From assembly GCA_021234155.1 (NCBI GenBank), contig JAJEKV010000283.1, forward strand, positions 126,001-190,000: a stretch of 64,000 nt of DNA. The letters are read 5' to 3'. Position numbers and translations under genes: made by a program. The notes under the pieces are model-generated. The model saw only the letters and a program-made list of their open reading frames with translations. It was not told the DNA's origin and ran no database searches. This document shows, one piece after another, positions 1 through 10,300 of the stretch. Positions within the stretch are counted from its first letter, which is position 1. Each line of letters opens with the position of its first letter. This stretch comes from Isoetes taiwanensis (taxonomy: Eukaryota > Streptophyta > Lycopodiopsida > Isoetales > Isoetaceae).

Positions 1-16
1 CAGAGAAGGCCGACGA

Positions 17-82
17 CTCCAAGAGTGCGCCAGAGCATAGTTAGGTCCCAACCTAACACCCCTCCCCGCAAGACTCTTAGAG
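17..82. repeat. nested palindrome, copy 1 of 3
   Basis: This 66 bp unit has outer arms CTCCAAGAGTGCGC and (near) GCGCACTCTTAGAG and an inner palindrome GTTAGGT-CCCA-ACCTAAC, so it can fold into a compound hairpin. The outer right arm is imperfect here (CCCGCAAGACTCTTAGAG). The same unit recurs at 1649-1712 and 1861-1924. This copy lies about 110 bp upstream of a TATA-like box and about 220 bp upstream of the ATG of the H3-like gene. Its function is unknown; a promoter-side regulatory element or a tiny foldback transposon are both possible. Confidence 0.8.
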
Positions 83-191
83 CCATTCAAGAAGCAGCAC
101 CAAACAAGACCCCAATTTTAAGACAGGGAGAGACTTTTGCCAGCAAAACCACCAGAAGACTAAATCGACCAAACCCTAAAAAATCCAACCC

Positions 192-197
192 TATAAA
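192..197 (+). promoter_or_regulatory. putative TATA box of the H3-like gene
   Basis: TATAAA lies 106 bp upstream of the ATG at 303, in a sequence that otherwise looks like a plant core promoter and 5' leader. The spacing suits a short 5' UTR. It is inferred from sequence alone. Confidence 0.45.
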
Positions 198-302
198 TTA
201 CGGGACATAGGCTCATTTTTTAGGTTTCTCCCGTGCTTCCACGAGCTCCTTCTCATTAGCCGATCTTTTGGCGCCCTGCTCCAAATCAGACGCTGTCGTA
301 CA

Positions 303-1502
303 ATGGCTAGGACCAAACAAACCGCCCGCAAGCCAAAGAAGGACGATAGGCCCAGCGCCCAAGTGCTCGCAGCTGAACAGAAGCTCAAAGATGCTGACGA
401 CAAACTGAAGGCTGACATGGAGAGGCGGCCTAGGTATTACAGGAATTTGGAGAAGAGGCGGAGGAAAGAAGAAAAGGCAAAGAGGAAAGAAGAAAAGGCA
501 AAGAAGAAAGAGGAAAAGGCAAAAAGAAGAGAAGAAAGAGCCAAGAGGAAGGAGGAGAAAGCGAGAACAAGGCATGAGGAGGTTGCGTAGAACCGTAAGA
601 CGCACCAATGGCGGGAACAAAGAACCAAGAACGAGAGAGGACCCCGACCCCCCAAAGGAAAAAGGGTAATGACTCAAGAACCCCTCAATAAGAAGAGAAG
701 AACCCTCGGTCGGCGAAACTATAAACGAGCCAACCTGGCAGGAACAACCCCAACCTCATTTGGGAGACGACGATATAGCAAAGATTCTTGGAGGCAACCC
801 TTCTCGGAACGGGAGAATCCTCACAGCAGAAGCCTAACCCTCAACCTGAAACAGAGGAAATCCGCGAGGAAGAGCCAATTCCAACTCCAAACACAGTTGA
901 GACACAGATTAACCTACCCCCGCCGTTGCCCCCACCATTCTTGGAATGGCAAGAAGCAAAGAAGCTAGATGCAGAGAAGGCAGTCGGCAAAGCAACCAAA
1001 ATCGCCCGGGACTCGTACACCTTAGGGCCAGAGAGGAGGTACAAGAAAGAATTGGCAGATTACAAAGTATACAAGAAGATGCACGAAGACTAATGACCTA
1101 TTACGAAGCAAAGCGTGGTCAAACCGTCGGAAGGAGGGAGGCCAACTCGGGAAGCATTCCAGCTCAAACCCCTTGAGAACTACGAGAACCCCCAAGAAGC
1201 CTATGAAGAGGTCCCAAGACTCCCCTTTTGCCAGAGCCTTGCGGGAAATCAAACACTTCCAAAGGAGCTACGGATTCCTCATCCCGAGAGCAGCATTCCA
1301 GAGGTTTGTCCGAGAAATCTTGTGGGAGTTCGACCCCAACAAGCGAGTAACCAACGACATGTTACTCGCTTTACAAGAAGCAGCAGAGATGGAGGTTGTG
1401 CAGCACTTCGAAGATTCATTAGCATGCACTCTCCATGCAAAAAGAGTCACCCTTCAGCCAAAGGATATGAAACTGGCTAAGTACATCAAGCGGAAGGACT
1501 AA
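303..1502 (+). pseudogene. long-tailed histone H3-like gene (H3 N-terminal tail plus C-terminal H3 fold), frames broken
   Basis: The ORF at 303-590 starts MARTKQTARK, identical to the first residues of histone H3 including K4 and K9, and continues into a K/E-rich stretch with repeated KEEKAK units, likely a charged helix. Proline/acid-rich coding continues in other frames (about 700-830, then 788-1093). The frame at 1173-1502 encodes a histone H3 fold: ALREIKHFQRS (alpha-N), AFQRFVREI (alpha-1), LLALQEAAE (alpha-2), then HAKRVTLQPKD and a basic end, matching H3 landmarks ALREI, FQRLVREI, ALQEA and HAKRVTIMPKD. The loop between REI and ALQEA is 16 residues, as in canonical H3, not longer as in typical plant CENH3. 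The gene has a TATA-like box upstream and AATAAA 63 bp after the stop. Canonical H3 is about 136 residues; this would be much longer. At least three frame changes in the middle imply either decay or small introns. It could be a divergent H3/CENH3 variant or a virus-derived or element-borne histone. The H3 relationship is strong; gene integrity is uncertain. Confidence 0.75.
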
Positions 1503-1564
1503 TAGAAGGGAAATTACTTTTTTTGTAACTAACAGGATTATATCTGATGTATAAAATTTTGAAT

Positions 1565-1570
1565 AATAAA
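1565..1570 (+). terminator. AATAAA polyadenylation signal of the H3-like gene
   Basis: A canonical AATAAA lies 63 bp downstream of the stop codon that closes the histone-fold frame, in AT-rich sequence. Its position supports 1502 as the true gene end. Confidence 0.5.
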
Positions 1571-1648
1571 ACATATAGTTGTTTAAGAATGTACATTCAT
1601 TAGGCACAGTATTAGTTTTCGGAGCAATTGGAGTAATTTCACCAATGA

Positions 1649-1712
1649 CTCCAAGAGTGCGCCAGAGCATAGTTAGGTCCCAACCTAACCCCCTCCTCGC
1701 GCACTCTTAGAG
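1649..1712. repeat. nested palindrome, copy 2 of 3
   Basis: This copy has the same arms (CTCCAAGAGTGCGC and GCGCACTCTTAGAG) and inner palindrome as copy 1. It lies between the H3-like gene and the next gene, about 150 bp before copy 3. Confidence 0.85.
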
Positions 1713-1860
1713 TCATCCGGCCAACTGCTCCCTTGATTGACTTTATTTGTTCAAAACGTGGTAAGTAAACAAAGAATCTCGCATTTAAGAAGACAAAGTA
1801 ATAGGAATTACCCCTTCCAGCAGACAAGTTTGCAGCCATTTGACACAAATATGCGAGCGA

Positions 1861-1924
1861 CTCCAAGAGTGCGCCAGAGCACACTTAGGTCCCAACCTAA
1901 CACCCCTCCCGCGCACTCTTAGAG
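1861..1924. repeat. nested palindrome, copy 3 of 3
   Basis: This 64 bp copy has an outer stem of 14 bp with one mismatch. The inner loop arm is slightly changed (ACTTAGGT), shortening the inner stem. It lies about 185 bp upstream of the TATA box of the second gene, as copy 1 does for the H3-like gene. Confidence 0.85.
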
Positions 1925-2108
1925 CCGCCCAAACTTCCCAAGTTCATAACTTGAGCTAGACATACCCAAATCGACCAAAATTTATTGCATTAGAACCCTA
2001 AGACTATAGGCAAGCCACTTCGAGCCTCAAATTAACCAAGAAACATTAGCCTTCATCCCAAATGTCAGGAGTTTTAGAAACCCTAAAAATTTTAGGGCAT
2101 AAATTCCC

Positions 2109-2117
2109 TATATATAT
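2109..2117 (+). promoter_or_regulatory. putative TATA box of the second gene
   Basis: TATATATAT lies 113 bp upstream of an ATG in a strong context (GCCATGG, ATG at 2230). The arrangement of palindrome, TATA box and ATG copies that of the H3-like gene. Confidence 0.5.
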
Positions 2118-2229
2118 CCCCGCATAACCCCTAAACCTCAACCACAGGCTGCTCCCGCGAATTGAGGCGATCTTCCAGCCTTACTCAAAGCCTCGGTTCC
2201 GTTTGACATCGGCAAAGACGCTCTTCGCC

Positions 2230-3716
2230 ATGGCTACTGAAGCCTTCATCGGTTGGTATAGCGCCTCCCCACATCAATCGAAGTAGATGTCAATATAGTA
2301 TTCAAGTATTTCAAAAAGAATTTGACCTTTCAGCAACCACGAACTCCAATCCTTTTCGCCCAAAGAAGTCCTCAAGTAGAATTCCAAGAGAAAGTTGTCC
2401 CTAGCTTACGTAAGATACCGCCATGCATAGGGTACTTTTGTACCAAGGACCGATTGCAAACAACCCTCAGTCATGTACCCAATATTGCCAAGGCATTGAG
2501 GAACGAGAACCAACCGCTTACCAACCTACATGACCCTAACAAGCAATGGCAAAGTCTTCTTCTCCTACAACACAGCCTTAGCTTATATCTAGTATATAGG
2601 GCAGAAACCGTAATAGGTGAACCATCAATTCAGCCACTAGAGGTCACACCCTTGGACTTAAAGACGTGATTTAGCGCCCCGCTTGAGTACTGAAGAGACC
2701 ATAGCGAAGCATCCGAAGAGAGTGAAGACTCCGGCGGTGAAAGCGAGGATGACATAGAGGTGGGACCTGCAGAGGAGGAACGCCAGGAAGCGGAACAAGA
2801 CATCACCCACCCGGAAGGCGACAGGGACCCCGAGGATTGCACAACCAATCGGGCTGGGAATAACAAGTCTAGCACCGGTCATAGTCGAAGGACAAGAATA
2901 CTTGCCGCTAAATGACATCAAAACCTCCCGAATGCGAGGGGCAGGAGGCTCTGGCGTCGATGAACTCCTTCACCTCCTACGGCAACAACCGGATCTAGAA
3001 GACTTCATCGACCAAGAAACGGAAGATTTTCCGGTACAAATCACGAGGAGTTTTACTACTTACACGGGACACACCATCTGGGACATTGAAGCTACTACGG
3101 CACTATCGAGGTATGATGACGTAAGAACTTCCCTAATCGAGGAGGAGTTTATAGCACTTCAGGAGCAGATGGCTGCCTCACAAGAACAGATAGCAAAATT
3201 CCAAGGGAGAGCCACAAACCTGACAAGTGTACGAACGCTCTTCCACGATTACAAGGAATTAGTTCAAGTACCCGTAGACCAGTATGCATCAAGGCACAGG
3301 GGCACCTCAGGGGCACGTGGAGGAGTACCGGGAGCAGCACTCAAATATTATCTTCCGCTCCTAACAGACGGTAGAGTAATAATATTTCACAAGCTTCAGC
3401 CCAGCGGAGAGGAAGTCGCGGCAGATCTTTGGTAGCACTTTCAGGATTTGGCATGCACGCACGCCTATCAGAAAAGGTGGACCATGTCATTTTAGTGAAG
3501 CGGAAAACAGCCTTGGGCATTTTCGACTTTGCAGTACCCCACCTTCGACAAGGTAGGTTGGCAGTAACAGCAGCTCATACCTCCCATAGACGGGTGGAAG
3601 AGCTAGCATCCGCCATCCGAGGGGGGTCAGCAAGGGATATACTCAGGAACTTGGGAAGTACAGTAGGTACAGCCCAAGTAAAGAAGTTCCTTGAGGATCA
3701 CCCCGACTATCAGTAA
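2230..3716 (+). pseudogene. unrecognised protein gene, frames broken
   Basis: The ATG at 2230 has a good plant start context and opens a short frame beginning MATEAFIGWYS that stops at about 2286. Coding-like sequence continues in shifting frames: 2322-2669, an acidic Ser/Glu/Asp-rich stretch at about 2690-2900, a long frame (2902-3435) with a Gln/Glu-rich helix around residues 80-110, and 3429-3716 ending in KKFLEDHPDYQ. I recognise no family. The gene lies in the same orientation as the H3-like gene, with the same palindrome and TATA layout, so the two may share regulation or origin. A gag-like or virus-derived protein is possible. AT-rich sequence follows the stop. Confidence 0.4.
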
Positions 3717-4517
3717 ATTAATGGAAATCATGACTACTGTATTAAGATATATCGGCTATATATATTAATATAAGATCCTTTTTTTTGAATTGCATTTCCA
3801 AATGTTTTTTTTGGTATCCTTGTCTTAACAATCATATCATTTAAACACCTAATGCAACCAACAAAAGGAACTCATGATAAATAGTGCCGATGTAATATGT
3901 GCAGTCAGAGCAGCCAGGAATGTCGACCTTGAGTTCCAAGCCCAAGGCGATCAGACACCTCTCAGGCAATTCCAACCTCGGGAACTATTCGAAGAGTATT
4001 ACGCACCGACACCGGAAGAAGAAATCTCGCATGAGATGAGGTCGATCTGCAAGAGATCAAAGCCATCTTTGCAAAAGTGAGGAAGAAACAGACAAGACCC
4101 GGAATGTACGTGTCCCAGAGGCCCGTTTCTCAAAGACAAAGGAAAGGAGAAAAAGAGGAACGACCAGGTCTTCTAGTTCCGGCTCTTCCGGCAGCTCGGA
4201 TTCAAGCAATCGAAGTCCGGAAGGGGAAACAAAGAAGAACGGCGGGAAGGAAGAAAGAATAACGGGAGGCGGCAAGGCCAATCCGGACTACCGTAAGAAG
4301 GTCGATTCGCCTTAAGTAATGTCCGAAAGCACAAAAGCCGGAACAGTTTTCCCGCGAAAACAGATCGAGGGATGGGCCAGCAAGCATGGCTAGACGAGAT
4401 GAGTGAGTACGGAAATGCTTACGGCATGAAAGATAAAGATAAGGGCGGGGTAGCCACCGCGAAACTTAAAAGGGCAGCCCGTGTATTTGGTGGAGGGGTT
4501 ATGCTAAAGCCCATGGG

Positions 4518-5830
4518 ATGAGCAGAGACAAGTGCAGGTTCACAAAGTTTGCAAGGGCCTTCAAAAAGCACTATGTTCCAAGAGAACACAAGTGTCACCA
4601 GATGCAAGCGTTCCACAGATTGCAACAGGGGAACAAATCCGTACAGAAATATACGGAAGAGTTCATGAGGTTGAGGCTATATGTACCAAAACTCAGCGAG
4701 AGAAGGGCAGTAGTAAGAGCTTTAAAGATCTGGAGACACTATCTATTGGGAAGGAAGTTCCAATTAGATACCGACCACCAGAGTCTGCAATACATCTTCA
4801 CGCAACCATTGTTGAATCTAAGACAAAGAAGATGGATGGAGTTCCTCGAAGAGTACGACTTCGAGATTGTATACAAGCCGGGAAAACTCAATGTGGTCGC
4901 ATACGCTCTGTCAAGGCACCCCTTATCAACAAGGGTGCATTGCAATGCCATATCAACACTCACCAGTGAGTTTGGCAAGAAAATAGAAGAAACGGTGCCA
5001 ACAGACAAGGACTTCCAGGAAGTATGGGCTAGCCTCTCTAAAGAGGCAAGAACGGACAAAGAGAGAGAAGCCTTCAAACATTTTAAAAAGGAAGGAAAGC
5101 TCTTGTACCATAAAAATAAGTTGTGTGTGCCAGAATCATCCGGAGTCAGAAGGTTGATCCTCCACGACACCCACAACAGCCCAATAGCCGGCCACGCAGG
5201 GTTTACGAAAACTTACTTCAAGATAAGAAGTAGTTACTATTGGCCAGGCATGAAGAAGCAGATAGCAAGGTACATACGCGAGTGTCAGCTATGCCAGCAG
5301 ACCAAAGCGGAACAACTACGAATTCCAGGAGCATTAGAGCCATTGCCAGTACCAAACTCCAAGTGGGAGGTAATAAGCATGGACTTCATTACAGGGCTCC
5401 CTAGAACCATAAGGGGCAAAGATGCCTTAATGGTCGTAGTCGACAAATTGTCGAAGATGGCGCATTTTGTGCCTTGTAGGAGCACCGACACGGCATTAGA
5501 CACAGCGGTGCTATTCACAAAGGAGATTTTTAGACTCCATGGGATGCCAAGAGAAATAATCTCTGATAGAGATTCGAAGTTCATGAGTGCATTCTGGCAG
5601 GATCTCTTCAGCACCATCGGAACGAAATTGTCGATGAGCACGGCTTATCACCCTCAGACAGATGGGCAGACGAGCGCACTAACCGGATACTCAAGATATG
5701 TTGCGTAATTATGTCTGGAACAAGCAATCAAAGTGGGACGACTTCATTTACTTGGTTGAGTTTGCATACAATAGCACCAAGCAAGAGTCATCCCAAATGT
5801 CGCCGATTTATGATCAACTACGGCTATCGA
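4518..5830 (+). pseudogene. gypsy gag-RNase H-integrase fusion
   Basis: Residues 1-65 of the 4518-5708 frame are a retrotransposon gag segment (HYVPREHK, RLQQGNKSVQKYTEEF). The same frame jumps straight into RNase H (TDHQSLQYIFTQ), so protease and reverse transcriptase were removed by an in-frame internal deletion. The usual VADALSR motif reads VAYALSR, losing an acidic residue. The integrase follows with an HHCC zinc finger (GHAGFTKTYF, CQLCQQ) and core motifs SMDFITGLP, ISDRDSKF and YHPQTDGQT. At about 5673 a frameshift leaves the frame; the third catalytic glutamate (ERTNRIL) and downstream core are read in another frame to about 5830. It cannot encode a working polyprotein. Confidence 0.9.
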
Positions 5831-6135
5831 TTGCTTGACACGGAGACACTTGGCACAACCCCGCGTGTCCAAGGTAGAAGTATCCCAGCCAGATGCTCAC
5901 GAGATGCAACAATTGGTTGAAGAGGTGCGAGGATACCTCTTAGCAAAGAAGAAGCAGCAAAAGAGCATAGCTGATCGGGCACTCAACGGTAAGGGAGTTC
6001 CAAGTAGGGGACAATGTTTGGCTAAAGATAAAAGTCAAACAAGCGAAACTCCGCATCGGCAATTGCAAGAAGCTTGCTCCAAGGTGGGCTGGTCCATTTA
6101 AAATTGTCAAAAGAGTAGGTAACCAAGCCTACAAA

Positions 6136-6474
6136 TTGGACTTACCAGCACACCTCAAGATCCATAGAGTCTTTCACGTAAGTCTCCTAAAGAAACACAC
6201 TCCTAATCCAGAGGAAGTATTGGAGACACCGAGTTTACTGGAATTAACAGACGATCAACTTGAGATTGTCCCTGAGGTTCTTCTCGACCGATCTTATAAG
6301 AAGACGAGAAGATCTCAATTTCTCCAGTACCTTGTGAAATGGACGCACTTACCAGTGGAGGACGCTACGTGGGTACTACAATCAGATCTTGAGAAGCAGT
6401 ACCCACAATTCATGGAGCAATGCAAGGGTCAGCTCGTCACCGAAGTGATCGACTCCGAACCGATGGGTGAGTGA
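6136..6474 (+). pseudogene. gypsy integrase C-terminus with chromodomain
   Basis: The frame starts with the integrase tail linker (LKIHRVFHVSLLKKH) and then a chromodomain with the core QYLVKWTHLPVEDATWV, as in plant chromoviruses that read methylated H3 tails. It ends with a stop at 6474. It is separated from the integrase core by broken frames around 5830-6135. The domain fold residues appear intact, but it is not in frame with a functional integrase. Confidence 0.88.
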
Positions 6475-7185
6475 GGTAAAGTAGGAGTCTACTTCCGATG
6501 CCACGGAAGTAGTCAGCTTGAGAGAAAAGAGGTCATTCAGGAAATGCATTAATAGGAAAAGCACCTCTAGCCCCATATATGTTTTGATAGGAGGAATCGG
6601 TCCTTCACGCCCCATATACGGGAAGGACCCCATCCTCCACGATGGGCAACTAAAGGTGTAGGCATGAGCGGCATATAGGCATGATAGGGGCTGTCTCCCA
6701 TCGCCACGATGGAAGAAGCATCCTCTTCCTATGCCGGGAGATTAGTCGCACATTCATGTAGATAGGTGGGGTGGTCACCATATAACCAAAAATTTTATTA
6801 ATAATTAAATGATACTAATGTAGTGTTGAACCTGCAGGCCAATAGAACGACGAACAGGCGGGAGGTTGCACTACAACACCTTGTAGCATATGTACTGAAT
6901 AAATGCTACAAGGGGACGAGAACTTTAAGAACACTTTTTGTGATGTTCAATCTTGATAATTTAACTTAATATTTTAATGTTGATAATTTTACCTAATGTT
7001 GAATTAAGGCATAAATTAAACGCCTTACCATGTGGTGATTGTAAACATTACAATTGGAATTTTAAGTATTATCTTATAATAATTCTGTTAATTACATGTA
7101 CCATCCAAGCTTCCTTTTGCAGGTATCTTTCCAAGGTGGGGAGACTCGTGATGCTGCGGACAGCATCAATCCAAGGTGGGGAGAA
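6475..7185 (+). other. gypsy 3' untranslated region and purine tract
   Basis: This stretch has no gene. It joins the chromodomain stop to the LTR. It holds a near-repeat of CCAAGGTGGGGAGA (about 7132 and 7172), the second copy serving as the polypurine tract next to the LTR. Most of it (6480-6790) has a reverse-complement relative at 39,040-39,350, and the part next to the LTR matches 32,816-32,900 in reverse. Confidence 0.75.
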
Positions 7186-8744
7186 TGTGACGTTCCAGGA
7201 TAATATACGGCATGAATACGTATATTATACCGACACGTCACTAGTACATGTCGACTTAGACGACATGTACGCATCGACCATAAAAGGGTAGTACCCTAGG
7301 GTACAACCTTGTGACCGATTATATTGCACATGCTAAGACCACATGTGAATATAATATCCTTTTGCCATGTGGCAATAGCCCATTAACCAATCAGGGCCCA
7401 GCCCTAAAGTCGTGGGGATAAAGGGGCATAAACCCTAAAAGGGAAACCCTTTCAGTTCCCAGCCCCATAGGTCGGATTGGAGCAGCAGTGGACGATTTCT
7501 CGCGTGAACAGTAGCAGAGGAACCGACATTCCTTAGCAGCAGCACCATCCAAGCCAGCAATCTCGAGATTCAGCAGCATGGACGCCTTCAGAGGAGTGGG
7601 AGCCAGCCAAGAAGCCGGTTAGTGATTGATCCGATAGTTAGATCCGAGTTTTCAGCCCTCATTCCATAGGATTAGTGTTCATTCTTGGCTATAGGCGACC
7701 CCTACAGCCTAAGAATGATAGATACTAACAAAGGAACCTAACCATGTATGATTAGGTAGATTAGGATAGATGTATTCTATTGTTTCAGTTTCGATGTGAT
7801 GTTATTGTGACATTCTATCGCCCACTCTTGTGTATTGGGAAGGGGGTAGAGACCCGAGCCCAAGTAGTGTATGATCATAGTTTTAGCCCATTAATTCCCA
7901 TTAATGCGGCTGTGCATAGGAGCCAGCTTGGGCGTGGGTGGCGGAGCTAGACCGGGCCGACAAGGGAGGGCTTGTCTATTCACGGTTGATCCACTGGCGT
8001 AAAGAAGCGGTAGGGGAACGTTGTGAGCTAGGCCTAATACCACGGCACGCTGCGTGAGGGCGGGGTATGGGCTCGACACTCGTGGGGTGATGCGTCGCCT
8101 TCCGGTGAGTTCAAGTCAGGTATCTGGCGGTGGCTCTCTAGCTTCACTGCGTGGGTAGCATGAACCTTACGAGGAGAGAGATCTCCTCTGCCTCATTGGG
8201 ACTGGGGAGATGCAACCCGGTAGTAGTAGCCCCCGGCTATTCACCCGGGGGCTACGGTCGGGGCTCAATACTTTTCACCCTATGCATAGTATGCACGGGA
8301 GGGGCGGATGGAGTGGACTACCCAACGCCATGTTCCTTCGCCACCAAATCCATTTGCCATGAATTTACATGCGCATTGCTCTCGAGACCCCAAGCCGTCG
8401 GGCCGATCCCCATGAGTCAGAGCCTGGGTAGGATCTTCCCTATGTTATGTTGATGTACTGATGTGTGATGCAGCTACTGTGATATGGTGGACCACCCTTC
8501 GAGGTGGGTATATTATTATTGCTTGATGCTATGTGCTCATGATTTGTTTACGCTTCCGTTGCTAGGTCGATCCCGAGGGAGACGGGATGAATGACACGTC
8601 CATTCTTCCCCGTCGGGTTCTTGGCCACCATCGAGGGCCCGATGTTAGGTGGACGGCCTCACATCAGCGGACAGATGCTGGTTTGAGGGATGATCTCCAG
8701 TTTGTATACGATCGGGGCATCGTATATGAGCCGGGGCCGTCACA
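7186..8744 (+). repeat. gypsy 3' LTR (1559 bp)
   Basis: The LTR starts TGTGAC and ends GTCACA, a 6 bp terminal inverted repeat, right after the purine tract. A relative of 1601 bp lies inverted at 31,215-32,815 with the same ends and the same upstream purine tract. Small ORFs inside are not meaningful. Confidence 0.85.
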
Positions 8745-9088
8745 GGGGTATGTCCTCAACATTGGCTTTAAAGAAAATCACCTTATAATCTACGTGTCAT
8801 AGTCTGGAAGTTATATATTCCACAGAACAGATGCCTAGATTTGACATGATCTGTGTCAGGCCTCCAATTTAGATTTTGCTTCTTCTATTTCCACTCTTAT
8901 CTGGTCAAAAGGCCAACATAGAGGGTGTCAGGTTTTTAAGAGGGAAAAATCGTCTTCTGGAGCTTTCACCGGCAGCATGAGCTGGACTCTTGGAGCCTTC
9001 ACTTGGAGCTTGGAGCCGCAAGGGCATCAAGAGGTAGCAAAATGAGAAGGTACTTCGATTTCTTATTGAGTTCCGTTGTGTATTACAG
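8745..9088. other. no gene seen
   Basis: This is sequence between the gypsy LTR and the carboxypeptidase remnant. I see no feature except the 3' splice site at 9087-9088 that opens the next exon. Confidence 0.5.
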
Positions 9089-10210
<1,122 letters not shown>

Positions 10211-10300
10211 AGATGATGGGCACATGCTTAGACTATTGACATTATTGGAGCATCTAGATGATGGGCACATGCTTAGACTGTTGATATTACTGGAGCATCT
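10211..10300 (+). repeat. 45 bp tandem duplication, two copies
   Basis: Two adjacent 45 bp units (10211-10255 and 10256-10300) differ at three sites. They keep one reading frame, giving two copies of a 15-residue leucine-rich segment (DDGHMLRLL...), but no gene family is recognisable. Confidence 0.85.

Larger units (their letters stand above)
3874..8744 (+). mobile_element. decayed Ty3/gypsy chromovirus with 3' LTR
   Basis: From about 3874 the sequence reads as a degenerate gag (an acidic segment and basic Ser-rich linkers in shifting frames), then a gag-RNase H-integrase ORF, a chromodomain, a 0.7 kb untranslated region, a purine tract and an LTR at 7186-8744. No 5' LTR, primer-binding site, protease or reverse transcriptase is present in the window. 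The left boundary is therefore approximate, and the element is incomplete and non-autonomous. Confidence 0.8.

Noticed and set aside
303-590. MARTKQTARK as a chance match in a basic repeat
   Set aside because: The downstream H3 fold in the same unit makes coincidence unlikely, so I kept it as a real H3-like gene.
303-1502. Canonical CENH3 gene
   Set aside because: The loop between the REI and ALQEA motifs has the canonical H3 length without the usual extra residue, and the tail is far longer than normal. A centromeric role cannot be claimed.
1-4400. 5' LTR of the chromovirus
   Set aside because: No sequence with the TGTGAC start, GTCACA end or a tRNA primer-binding site was seen upstream of the gag remnant; the nested palindromes are not in the 3' LTR.
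7391-8802. Small ORFs inside the gypsy LTR
   Set aside because: They lie within an LTR defined by its ends and by a second copy; none has recognisable content.
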